Part shown: piece after piece, positions 25,907 to 33,272 of the stretch
Numbering within the stretch: the stretch's first letter is position 1
Layout: each line of letters opens with the position of its first letter
Source: Enterovibrio norvegicus FF-33
GTDB taxonomy: Bacteria; Pseudomonadota; Gammaproteobacteria; Enterobacterales; Vibrionaceae
Assembly: GCF_000286835.2 (NCBI RefSeq)
Contig: NZ_AJYD02000038.1
Span: 186,001-250,000 of the forward strand
Length of the DNA stretch: 64,000 nt
Direction of reading: 5' to 3'
Position numbers and translations under genes: made by a program
The notes under the pieces: generated by a model
What the model was told of the DNA's origin: nothing
Database searches by the model: none
The model's input: only the letters and a program-made list of their open reading frames with translations

Positions 25907-26557
25907 ATGATCAATCGAATAGTAAATTTACTAAAGAATTTTTTTAAAAGTTCTATCAAACCCAAAGTTGAAAAGCCCCTCCTCCAACCTAAGTGCGTCG
26001 ATCGTACGGCACCTAAGGCAAAAGATTCTGAAGATGCGTCATTATGCGAAAATTTTCTAAAGTTACTAAAAAATTACAACAAAGACGAGCTGCCAAAAGG
26101 AATGATTCTCTATCATGGCACAATAGAGCTTGGGACTCAGACCTGTGTTAAAAGTAGTCTACTAGCCGGTACCAGAAAATGGTTCAGTGAGGATAAAATC
26201 TATGCCGCAAACTACGCTTTTGCCAATGCCGGTGATAATTTAGGTCGTAGATACCTTTGGAAATGTAGGCTTAAAAGCAATCTCGCTGGTATCGAAGGTT
26301 CTCAACTAAAGCTATCACAAAAGTCTCCTTGGAAAGGCGAGTTTCCTTGGAAGTTTCCGAACCACTATCATTTATACGCGAGAAAAATTTTAGGAGAGAA
26401 AGCATCTTATGGTTTCTTCAATGAATACGTCAACGGGATTTACCAGGAAGTTTTAGTCACTGAGCACAATAACGTAATTGAGGTAATCGAGGTGATCGAG
26501 TTACCTGACACAAAAGAGAAAGCAATAGCCTTTGTTTCTGCTAAGACGGATATCTAG
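25907..26557 (+). CDS. ADP-ribosyltransferase-like protein, possible toxin or defence effector
   Basis: A 216-residue protein. After a basic N-terminus and a disordered Lys/Pro-rich stretch, residues about 60-80 contain GMILYHGTIELG and residues about 90-105 contain RKWFSEDKIYAANYAF. This is the spacing of the first His and second Tyr motifs of H-Y-[E/D/Q] ADP-ribosyltransferases, and a later GIYQEVLVTEHNN could carry the third Gln/Glu. It has no clear antitoxin neighbour. The fold assignment is suggestive, not proven; a PARP-like or RNA phosphotransferase-like enzyme is also possible. Confidence 0.5.
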   Translation: MINRIVNLLKNFFKSSIKPKVEKPLLQPKCVDRTAPKAKDSEDASLCENFLKLLKNYNKDELPKGMILYHGTIELGTQTCVKSSLLAGTRKWFSEDKIYAANYAFANAGDNLGRRYLWKCRLKSNLAGIEGSQLKLSQKSPWKGEFPWKFPNHYHLYARKILGEKASYGFFNEYVNGIYQEVLVTEHNNVIEVIEVIELPDTKEKAIAFVSAKTDI

Positions 26558-26768
26558 ACGATCTTTTAAACACCTTTAAGCACAGATTATTTCATCCTAT
26601 ATCTAACGCCACTTTATATATCAGCCCATAAAATTAATTCATATCAACAATTATAATCATGAGCGACACCTTTTAAGATGCACGTCTAGATAAATAATAA
26701 AACAACTTTCTCTCTCAAATTTTTCTGTTAAGTTGATTCATTAAATCTCATAGAAATAGGGGAATATC

Positions 26769-27044
26769 GTGGCTTATATAGAGTGTAAAAGTTGTGGTCA
26801 TAAAGAAGAGGCCAATAAGGACTTCTTTTTAAAGGTGCTTGGAGGAGGCTTTGTCGGCGGCGGCTTTTGGGCTTGGGTAACATATTTTTTTGCAGGGACC
26901 GGGTTTGCATTTGCAATTTGTGTTGCAATCGTAACTGGTGGTGTCGCCCTTCTTGCATTTTCGGATGACATAAATAAATGGTTATCTGAAAGTTATGATT
27001 GCCCAAGTTGTAGTAAACGATTATGGCGATTAGTAAAGGAGTAA
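26769..27044 (+). CDS. Small zinc-ribbon membrane protein
   Basis: A 91-residue protein with a GTG start and AGGGGAAT upstream. N-terminal CKSCGHKEE and C-terminal CPSCSKRLWRLV give two CxxC knuckles, one on each side of two hydrophobic segments (GGGFWAWVTYFFAGTGFAFA and ICVAIVTGGVALLAF), so both zinc ends would face the same compartment. Such proteins are seen as small membrane partners of defence or transport systems. No partner gene is adjacent. The region before it (26558-26768) holds only AT-rich sequence. Confidence 0.55.
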   Translation: MAYIECKSCGHKEEANKDFFLKVLGGGFVGGGFWAWVTYFFAGTGFAFAICVAIVTGGVALLAFSDDINKWLSESYDCPSCSKRLWRLVKE

Positions 27045-27303
27045 TACTTAATGAGCCGTTAACTGCGGCTCATCACCACGCCAATGCACTGACCTCCACT
27101 ACATAATTTTAAAGAGAGAATGCGCCACTAAAACACACCAGGTATATCTTGAAACCAAGCTGCGACAAAGTCATCAATTACACCAAGCATTGACCTGCCT
27201 CGACAATCTTTTGCTCGTCACTTAACGTTCGACTCCCATTTGCCTACCCTACTCGACTAATGGCATTTCTAAGCCAAAATCACTGAGCCAGGAGGCACGT
27301 GTA

Positions 27304-27864
27304 ATGAAGCGTTTCAAAGGACTGAGCCTCATCGAAACGATTGTCACGCTCTCGGTACTTGCTGTTGTCACAGCCGTATCCGTACCCGTTTATACAAAAC
27401 AACTGGCCAATGCACGCGCTGAAAAGCTAGAACAGGATATCTTTCAACTGGTGGACGTTGCAGCTTCGTATTCACTTCGCCGCTGGAAGCCAACCTATAT
27501 TCATCTGGTCAACATCCCTTCGGATAAACCCACGACTGACAGCTCTTGGTGTCTGGTTGTTTCTTCCTACGCCTCAATCACCAAATGCTCTGATGAAGAC
27601 GACACGCCAGCTGAAAAAGCTAATGAGAAACGTGTCGCGACGGTGTTTGGAAGCAAACACACCCAGATCAGCCTGAAAAGACTAACCAGCCAAACGAAGT
27701 TTAAATTTGATAACAACAGCTACTCACTGTTCTTAGGTGATGAACGAAAATTTGATATCAGCTTTCTTGAGGCTCAGGCGGGAAGTAACACGTTTACCGC
27801 GAAGGCCATTAACTTCAAAGATTTTGAGCTTGAAAAGGTAACCGTCGTTACTGATGACACTTAA
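27304..27864 (+). CDS. Prepilin-like protein (type IV pilin/pseudopilin N-terminus)
   Basis: A 186-residue protein. The strong AGGAGG site fixes the start. MKRFKG|LSLIETIVTLSVLAVV is a textbook class III signal: basic leader, Gly-1 at residue 6, Glu at mature position +5, then a 20-residue hydrophobic helix. The rest is a globular beta-rich domain with two cysteines (SSWCLVV, SITKCSD). It would need the host prepilin peptidase. No pilus assembly gene is nearby, so it is an orphan pilin gene in a prophage island; it could modify or block host pili, as some prophage proteins do. Confidence 0.65.
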   Translation: MKRFKGLSLIETIVTLSVLAVVTAVSVPVYTKQLANARAEKLEQDIFQLVDVAASYSLRRWKPTYIHLVNIPSDKPTTDSSWCLVVSSYASITKCSDEDDTPAEKANEKRVATVFGSKHTQISLKRLTSQTKFKFDNNSYSLFLGDERKFDISFLEAQAGSNTFTAKAINFKDFELEKVTVVTDDT

Positions 27865-28277
27865 CGCATTTTCGAATAGGTCGGTGCTAGTTCACGGCGC
27901 TCTTAAGCATTTCCATTCATCAAAACTCAAATTTGCGTTTTGATACTCGCCTAATTCACTCCCACAGAGTAACACCTCAGTTACGCGCATTTTCCAACCT
28001 TCTCGAAATGCCCAGCGTTCAACTGGCAATGGGGCACAGGATTTTGAATGATGTGAACAGAGAGCCATCTCCTTTCTCCTGCCAACTCAACGCGAAGAGA
28101 GTTTGGCTCTCACTCTCTCATCCTTGCTTTGCAGCACCATCAAAACAAACTAGCCGTATTTGTGAACTAGTTCGTTCGTTTTTCTCAAACACAATTGTTG
28201 TTACCACCTGAAATACCATAAGCTAGCTTGTCGCGGTTATTAGTCAGCATCTCTTGCAGCCATCATTAGGTATAAAT
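27865..28277. other. Gene-free stretch
   Basis: About 400 bases without a convincing gene. The plus-strand frame at 27933-28211 lacks a ribosome site and has a codon pattern unlike its neighbours. An internal hairpin of GAGAGAGT/ACTCTCTC type is present near 28104-28126. No copy of the 24-bp cassette box is seen here. Confidence 0.6.
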
Positions 28278-28655
28278 ATGAAATCACTACTTCTGTATAT
28301 TGATATTGGCGATTGGAATGGTGGAAATAATGGACAGTACCCCAAAATTATCGAATGGGATCTTGAAGATAATGAGCGTCCAGTCAATGTATCTGAAGGT
28401 TGGGGGCATGGCCTTGGTGGTGGTCGATTTTCTCTTAAAGCTTTTATCTCTAGTGAATGGTTCGACTGGCTTCAAGATCCCCAATCGAAGTGGGTTAAGG
28501 ACACACTCACTAGCCACAACGCAATGAACAATGATATACAAAGTATTAAGCGAATCCTTTCGAACCAATCTGTCGAACACAGTTTTGACCTACCAGACAA
28601 TCTCTGTAGAAGTCTTCAAATCTCGGGAATTCAATTTAACACGCGAGATATTTGA
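28278..28655 (+). CDS. Hypothetical protein
   Basis: I start this at the ATG at 28278 (MKSLLLYIDIGDWNGG), with AGG upstream; a longer frame begins at 28254. About 125 residues, soluble. It contains IIEWDLEDNERPVNVSEGWG and WFDWLQDPQSKWVKDTL. No family was recognised and no membrane or signal segment is seen. It is the last gene before the first copy of the cassette module and directly precedes its hairpin at 28676. Confidence 0.5.
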   Translation: MKSLLLYIDIGDWNGGNNGQYPKIIEWDLEDNERPVNVSEGWGHGLGGGRFSLKAFISSEWFDWLQDPQSKWVKDTLTSHNAMNNDIQSIKRILSNQSVEHSFDLPDNLCRSLQISGIQFNTRDI

Positions 28656-28675
28656 GCCCTTTTCTCGATCAGTAA

Positions 28676-28745
28676 TTGGCTGCCCCCGCGCAGCCAACGC
28701 TCTCAGTCCGCAGTCATCTAATTCCTTTGACCAACACCTCATCAA
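28676..28745 (+). repeat. Cassette module copy A (hairpin and box, fused to umuC start)
   Basis: An 8-bp stem (TTGGCTGC/GCAGCCAA, loop CCCCGC, 28676-28697) is followed by a diverged copy of the 24-bp box (CTCTCAGTCCGCAGTCATCT, 28699-28718). It then runs into the reverse complement of a umuC start (VFALID) and the umuD remnant. No promoter half is present in this copy. Confidence 0.75.
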
Positions 28746-28910
28746 TTAACGCGAACACAGAAGCGGACTCTGACGGTGACAACGGATTGAGCGGATCACC
28801 ACTCCCTCCATCGTGAAGGTGTCATGTTTGGTGATAGCGACAGAGGAATACTTGTCATTGGCCGAAAGAAGCAGACGACGCGGAACATCAAGCAGCTTAC
28901 AGACAACTCT
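28746..28910 (-). pseudogene. umuD: umuD 3' fragment plus first codons of umuC
   Basis: On the minus strand this encodes the last 53 or so residues of UmuD (CKLLDVPRRLLLSANDKYSS through the C-terminal LLCSR stop), almost identical to the intact UmuD at 31000-31407. It keeps the overlapping umuC start (here GTG). The 5' part of umuD, with its catalytic serine, is missing, so it is inactive. It is a duplicated junction fragment, not an independent gene. Confidence 0.85.
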
Positions 28911-28924
28911 TAGGAAAAAGTTAC

Positions 28925-29314
28925 ATGGTTAAATACTTTTCTAGTCATCCGAGCCTCGAAAACCGAGCTCTCCAGATATGGCAAATTTTGATAGGATTCG
29001 CCTACGAACGCAGAATCACAACTTACGGCGAGGTCGCAGATATTCTCGGCTATAAGGGAGCGGGGACAATGGATAGACAATTAGGTCATATTCTTCACTT
29101 TTGTGCTCAGAACAAACTACCTCCTTTAAGCGTTTTAGTTGTCAATGCCGAATCAGGCTTACCTGGTGATGGTTTTGAAACTATAGGGGACTTACACAAA
29201 GCTAGAGAAAAGGTATTCAATTTCGACTGGTTTGACGTAATACCTCCAACACCAGCTCAGTTTGCAAGAGCATGGGATATTGCGGAAGAAAACAACTTTA
29301 ACTTAGAGTCATAG
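28925..29314 (+). CDS. Alkyltransferase-like (MGMT-fold) DNA-binding protein without active cysteine
   Basis: A 129-residue protein. Residues 28-58 (ERRITTYGEVADILGYKG, MDRQLGHILHF) match the helix-turn-helix DNA-binding domain of O6-alkylguanine transferases. The site where MGMT has the PCHR active cysteine reads PLSVLVVN (residues 67-74), so alkyl transfer is not possible. The protein then follows the ATL pattern: damage or modified-base recognition without repair. GLPGDGF replaces the usual G-L-x-G-Y-G stretch. It is the cargo of cassette A-B. Likely role: sensing modified bases or guiding nucleotide excision repair. Confidence 0.65.
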   Translation: MVKYFSSHPSLENRALQIWQILIGFAYERRITTYGEVADILGYKGAGTMDRQLGHILHFCAQNKLPPLSVLVVNAESGLPGDGFETIGDLHKAREKVFNFDWFDVIPPTPAQFARAWDIAEENNFNLES

Positions 29315-29349
29315 CACACATTCCCCCTCCCCCGACCAACAACTCATAG

Positions 29350-29497
29350 TATCCTGGCTGCCATGTGCAGCTAACACTCTCACCCTACAACCATCTAATT
29401 TATTTGAACAAAATCTGAAAACTGTCATATCCATGCGACCGATATCAAGTCCTTCATACTTCACTGCATGATACATTTTAGTCAGACAATTTAGACT
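29350..29497 (+). repeat. Cassette module copy B
   Basis: Hairpin TGGCTGC/GCAGCTA (29355-29373), box CTCTCACCCTACAACCATCT (29377-29396), spacer, then an extended -10 element TGATACATT (29469-29477) and the leader segment CAATTTAGAC. The next gene starts at 29498, only about 20 bases after the -10 element. Confidence 0.75.
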
Positions 29498-30280
29498 ATG
29501 ATAACTTCAAACATGTCTGTGAACACTAAACCTGATTATGTTGTATATGGCGATGAAAGTGGTACTACAGGAAGTGACCGCTGCTACTCTATAGGGCTTC
29601 TCTGTGTACCTTCTAATAATGTTGAACTCTTCAATTCACACGTTGCAAAGCTCAAGCAGAAGCATGGCATAGTAGGAGAGTTAAAATGGTCAAAAATTAA
29701 AAATAGTCATGGACAGGCGAACATGTGTGTTGAACTACTGCATGTTGTCTTAAATAGCTCTTGTTGTTTTCACTCGATAGTGGTCGAAAAATCGATATAC
29801 AACAACTGGCGGAACAATAGAGAAGACGCTTTTTACAAGACATACACAATGCTGTTGAAAGGCACTGCACAACAGCTGAAATCTCACTTAACAGTGCTCA
29901 TTGACCAGAAGTGCGATAAGTACAAAAAGAATGATGAAGTTGTTGGGATCATAGCAAATAACTTGCTCGCTCAAATGGGTCGAGAGCGATCCATTGAAGA
30001 GGTTTCAATGAACGATTCCAAAGAGCATCTTGGCTTACAAGTTGTAGATATTTTAACTGGCTCAGTAAACGCTGGGTACCTCAAGTTCCTAACGCCTGGT
30101 CTCACGTTGTCTAAAGCCAAGGAGTTAGCACTTCCGAAGATGGCACACCTGTTGGGATGGGACGAAATCAAATATGACACTTACCCTAATGAGAGCTTTA
30201 ACATTTGGCATTTCCCCCGAGAGAATCGTGCCCGACCAGCCACAAAACCAGTAAAATCAACAGATACTAGACAACTCTAG
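29498..30280 (+). CDS. DUF3800 protein
   Basis: A 260-residue protein. The YGDESG motif at residues 17-22 opens the RNase H-like DUF3800 domain. Later conserved parts are ELKWSKIKNS, SIVVEKS, TVLIDQKCDKY and the C-terminal LGLQVVDILTGSVNAGYL, which supplies the last acidic residue. DUF3800 proteins are common in phage-defence islands and next to toxins and are thought to act on nucleic acids. There is almost no leader: the start follows the module promoter directly, and neither ATG (29498 or 29513) has a ribosome site. Confidence 0.8.
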   Translation: MITSNMSVNTKPDYVVYGDESGTTGSDRCYSIGLLCVPSNNVELFNSHVAKLKQKHGIVGELKWSKIKNSHGQANMCVELLHVVLNSSCCFHSIVVEKSIYNNWRNNREDAFYKTYTMLLKGTAQQLKSHLTVLIDQKCDKYKKNDEVVGIIANNLLAQMGRERSIEEVSMNDSKEHLGLQVVDILTGSVNAGYLKFLTPGLTLSKAKELALPKMAHLLGWDEIKYDTYPNESFNIWHFPRENRARPATKPVKSTDTRQL

Positions 30281-30372
30281 TCCTCCATTTAACTAACAAT
30301 ATTACTAAACTAATATTGATTACAGCCTTAGCCCCCCCTTAAAGACTCAAACATAGATTAGAAGGCACTTTA

Positions 30373-30798
30373 ATGAATTTTATTGAATTCAAAAAATGGC
30401 AACTTGCAGACCAACCAAGTCTCAGACACCAATTTGAAAAGTGGTTAGAACTGCAGAGCGATGAACCCGAAGTTTGGAACAGTTGTACTCTTCAAGCCAC
30501 GGGGATCGAATTATTGCTTCGAAACCAAACTAATGACATACGCCAATCCTGCCTAACCATCGCTACCGTGCGCCTTAACGAAGAACTACAAAATAAAGGC
30601 ATTTTCAAGTCGCTATTGAATTATCTTGTCCAAAACTCACCATGGGAGACTATCGCGATTGAAGATATAAATAATCCGATCCTTCTTAACTTTTGTAAAA
30701 AACATGGATTTGAAAAGATAAGTTCGATGTACCCAACGTCCTTGCGCATTAGTAAGAGCAATCTCAAAAGCTTTCCAGTTGCAGAGTTTAGCTTTTGA
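30373..30798 (+). CDS. GNAT-family acetyltransferase-like protein
   Basis: A 141-residue protein with AAGG before the ATG. Motif A of the GNAT fold is visible in TIATVRLNEELQNKGIFKSL (residues about 56-75; basic/NxG instead of the usual QGxG) and motif B in NPILLNFCKKHGFEKIS. Substrate unknown. It shares a cassette with the DUF3800 gene 92 bases upstream and may be co-transcribed with it. Stand-alone acetyltransferases are common cassette cargo, and some are toxins, but no antitoxin is next to it. Confidence 0.6.
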   Translation: MNFIEFKKWQLADQPSLRHQFEKWLELQSDEPEVWNSCTLQATGIELLLRNQTNDIRQSCLTIATVRLNEELQNKGIFKSLLNYLVQNSPWETIAIEDINNPILLNFCKKHGFEKISSMYPTSLRISKSNLKSFPVAEFSF

Positions 30799-30937
30799 AT
30801 TTTTCGGCACATAGACTTAATCGTTCATATATGACGCTATTTTATAAGAAAATCTACACTTAAAATGATTGGAACATACCAGTGATTACATTGCGAAATC
30901 TCTCCTGGAAAGCGTTGTATTGCCATTAATTCCTCGA

Positions 30938-30999
30938 TTCCAACCACCCAACCCTCTCACCCTGCAACCATCTAATTCAACTGAACAGCACCTCATCGA
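30938..30999 (+). repeat. Cassette module copy C, fused to umuC start
   Basis: A partial stem (CCAACCACCCAACC) and then the box CTCTCACCCTGCAACCATCT (30954-30973), which equals the consensus, run directly into the complement of the umuC start and the intact umuD. The fusion point is the same as in copy A. Confidence 0.8.
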
Positions 31000-31012
31000 C
31001 TAACGCGAACAT
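30977..31012 (-). pseudogene. umuC: umuC truncated after codon 6
   Basis: The minus strand reads ATG TTC GCG TTA GTC GAT (MFALVD, the start of UmuC), then continues as the cassette module (EVLFS stop). The DNA polymerase V catalytic subunit is therefore absent from this operon. The umuC start overlaps the umuD stop as in intact umuDC operons, which shows that a complete operon once existed here. Confidence 0.8.
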
Positions 31013-31407
31013 AAAAGCGGACTCTGACGGTGACAACGTATTGAGCGGATCACCACTCCCTCTATAGTAAAGGTGTCATGTTTGGTGATAGGTACTGAGG
31101 AATACTTGTCATTGGCTGAGAGCAGAAGACGACGCGGAACATCAAGGAGCTTACAGATAAACTCCCCGTTTAAGTTCGCCACAATCACATCGCCATCTCT
31201 GGCGGTAACGTGACGATCCACAACCAAGATATCGCCGTCGAAAATCCCCACTCCTTGCATAGACTCACCCGACGCTTTACCAATGAAGGTCGCGCTTGGG
31301 TGCTCGACGAGCAACTCATCCAGGCTTAGAGGAAGTTGGCGATAATCACTGGCTGGAGACTCAAAACCGGTGATACCCGCACTGGCGAAGATAGGGATAA
31401 TGTTCAT
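31000..31407 (-). CDS. umuD: UmuD, SOS-regulated self-cleaving subunit (no UmuC partner)
   Basis: I start this at the ATG at 31407 (MNIIPIFASAGITGFESP); the earlier GTG lies inside the LexA box. 135 residues, normal UmuD/RumA length. Ala10-Gly11 is the self-cleavage site, Ser49 (GESMQG) and Lys86 (FICKLL) form the S24 dyad, and the C-terminus is intact. The operon partner umuC is cut after six codons. UmuD alone slows the cell cycle after damage or can interfere with other UmuC/D proteins, so it might act on the host's own Pol V. SOS control is by the box at 31416. Confidence 0.9.
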   Translation of the reverse strand: MNIIPIFASAGITGFESPASDYRQLPLSLDELLVEHPSATFIGKASGESMQGVGIFDGDILVVDRHVTARDGDVIVANLNGEFICKLLDVPRRLLLSANDKYSSVPITKHDTFTIEGVVIRSIRCHRQSPLLCSR

Positions 31408-31415
31408 ATTTTTCA

Positions 31416-31431
31416 CTGTTTAAATATACAG
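31416..31431 (-). promoter_or_regulatory. LexA (SOS) box of umuD
   Basis: CTGTTTAAATATACAG on the plus strand; the same 20-base context as the box at 24165. It ends 8 bases from the umuD ATG. Both boxes share this short spacing, suggesting that one is a copy of the other. Confidence 0.85.
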
Positions 31432-31599
31432 TATTCATTCTAGCGATTTTCGTCTCACTAGCAAGAGCTAGGCTTTCTGACAGCGGGAAATTTGAACTAG
31501 ATATTTATCCTGATCACGGCTGTTACTTGCCCCTTTGCTGCACACCCGTTACTCGCGTAAGCTGTCCGACATGAACAATATTGCGCGCTTGGGCACCAA

Positions 31600-32112
31600 A
31601 TGAATGACAAACCAATAGACATAAAGTGCCCTGATTGTGGTGAGCTAGCTAAATTCGAAGAACCGTTTGAGTTCTTATCGAACCGGAAGATTCACCCTGA
31701 TGAGACAAGACCGATTCATAGATGGGGCAGTTGGCGAGTTCTCGAAAGGTTTCCTTCTAAAATAAGCTGGAAGCCACCATCAGGCTCCAGCCAGTTTCTA
31801 AGAAGTGGTGGTGACTCAGGTTATGCCGGTTACCCACTGCTTACGAATGGTTTAGTTCTATGTTCTCATTGCCACTCAAATAGACAGCACAAATTGAACT
31901 GGCCAATTGATGCATATTGGCAATGGCAAATCAGAGGTAAGTTGCTGTGGGCATGGGACAAGGAACACGCAGAGGCGATTCTGAATTACATCAAGCAAAC
32001 ATCTCGACCAACGCGTCGCTCTTATTACCTTAGATACATCCCCTCGCACTTTCTTTCAGCTAAAGTGAGAGAATTGGTCGTTCAAAGAATTGAGCGAAGT
32101 TTTAATTGTTAA
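31600..32112 (+). CDS. Zinc-binding protein of unknown function
   Basis: A 170-residue protein. The N-terminal IKCPDCGELAKFEEPFEF has a CxxC pair. A second pair occurs in GLVLCSHCHSNRQHKLNWPI (residues about 86-105), so a single treble-clef or zinc ribbon site is likely, with the HxHxxxH-type positions giving it an HNH-like look. It continues with DAYWQWQIRGKLLWAWDKE and a basic helical C-terminus. A known uncharacterised family seen in mobile regions; no function assigned. It is the gene after umuD and is read from the same control region in the opposite direction. Confidence 0.55.
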   Translation: MNDKPIDIKCPDCGELAKFEEPFEFLSNRKIHPDETRPIHRWGSWRVLERFPSKISWKPPSGSSQFLRSGGDSGYAGYPLLTNGLVLCSHCHSNRQHKLNWPIDAYWQWQIRGKLLWAWDKEHAEAILNYIKQTSRPTRRSYYLRYIPSHFLSAKVRELVVQRIERSFNC

Positions 32113-32121
32113 TGGAAAAGA

Positions 32122-32300
32122 CCAGCCAAACCCTCTCACCCCGCAACCATCTGATTAATTTGAATAAAACTCCCCCACTCGCACCCTCACACGATCCAAA
32201 TCAAGTTTAGCCTTGCACACTTTATGATAAATTCTCGTCGTAATAAATAGACAACAATGACCTATCTAGTGCCGAGAGTGTCTGTTTTTTTAGCGAAGTA
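32122..32300 (+). repeat. Cassette module copy D
   Basis: Right half of the stem (CCAGCCAAACC), box CTCTCACCCCGCAACCATCT (32132-32151), spacer, extended -10 TGATAAATT (32225-32233). The leader after it is the most diverged of all copies and includes GTCTGTTTTTTT. Confidence 0.65.
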
Positions 32301-32336
32301 GATCTCATCCACATTTCAACACAGGAAAGACATCAA

Positions 32337-32906
32337 ATGAGTACTGAAAGTACCAAGCAATTTATGACTGCTCCAATCGCATCAATCATTATCACCATAA
32401 CAATTTGTGTTACCGCATTGTTTGCGATGGGATCTTTTGAGCAGCCCAAACAAGATTACGCAACCGTTAACTTTGATGGTGGTTACAAGAAAATTGGTGT
32501 CATTAGTGAGCAACGAAGCTTTTCTGAAGCTGAAGTTATATTTAATGACAAAGTTCTTTGGTCGGGCACTTTAAGTTACGTAGCAGATGAAATTAAGAAA
32601 AGTATGGCATCCGAAAAGAACCCTGAAAATGTCACTTGGAAAGCTGGTGTAGCTCTAAACGGCACAGCCGGAATTTCATGGGTTGGCAGTGAAAGTTCTT
32701 TCAAACTTACCACAGAGACAATCAACCTATTATCAACAGAAGAATCGCCACTGTTAGCGCAACAAGTAATTGAGCAACTATTGGCACTAGACAGAAAGGT
32801 TAAAGATGAAAATGAGGCAAGTGCCAACCAAGCTTTGACGCTTTCAGAGCCCCCTAGCGCCTCATTTACTTTTACCAAACTAATTACAGCATTGAGAGAT
32901 ATGTAG
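32337..32906 (+). CDS. Membrane-anchored protein of unknown function
   Basis: A 189-residue protein with AGGAAAG before the ATG. One N-terminal membrane segment (PIASIIITITICVTALFAMG, residues about 12-31) anchors a periplasm-facing domain of about 150 residues that contains YKKIGVISEQRSFSEAEVIF and a helical part (EVIEQLLALDRKVKDENEA-like). The family is not recognised. It is the single cargo of cassette D-E. Confidence 0.55.
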   Translation: MSTESTKQFMTAPIASIIITITICVTALFAMGSFEQPKQDYATVNFDGGYKKIGVISEQRSFSEAEVIFNDKVLWSGTLSYVADEIKKSMASEKNPENVTWKAGVALNGTAGISWVGSESSFKLTTETINLLSTEESPLLAQQVIEQLLALDRKVKDENEASANQALTLSEPPSASFTFTKLITALRDM

Positions 32907-33037
32907 TCGAAGGTTTTGACCACTAGAATAAGTGTCGCGCAGCCGACACTTTATTCGCTCCAATCTCTTGAGATAAACATAAAGTCATCGTTTCTAATGC
33001 TTTCTGCAAAGCTCCTGCCGTAATCTTCACCCCAAAT

Positions 33038-33210
33038 AGCTCTCACTCTGCAACCACCCCATTTCTTTGAACAAAATCTCATCAATCACACCTCAACTGC
33101 GAACTAAATCATGCCTCCCCATATGCACTTTATGGTACATTCTCGCCCAAAAGTTTTAGGCAGTGATGGCTTGTTGCGTGCCGATAATTTGTGAGCGGTA
33201 GCGTGCCCCC
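33038..33210 (+). repeat. Cassette module copy E
   Basis: Box CTCTCACTCTGCAACCACCC (33040-33059), ACAAAATCTCATCA, the conserved AAATCATGCCTCCCC block, extended -10 TGGTACATT (33133-33141) and the leader GGCAGTGATGGCTTGTTGCG to 33210. The upstream hairpin is lost. 32907-33037 holds nothing else that I can identify. Confidence 0.75.
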
Positions 33211-33272
33211 TAAACTTGGAGTCTAATAAGTTTTTAGCCGATTAAACCAACATCAATTCCTAAGTAGTATTT

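Noticed and set aside
27933-28211. 92-codon plus-strand frame
   Set aside because: No ribosome site, atypical codon pattern, no recognisable protein features.
30977-31012. Functional short umuC peptide
   Set aside because: Only six UmuC codons remain before unrelated sequence and a stop.
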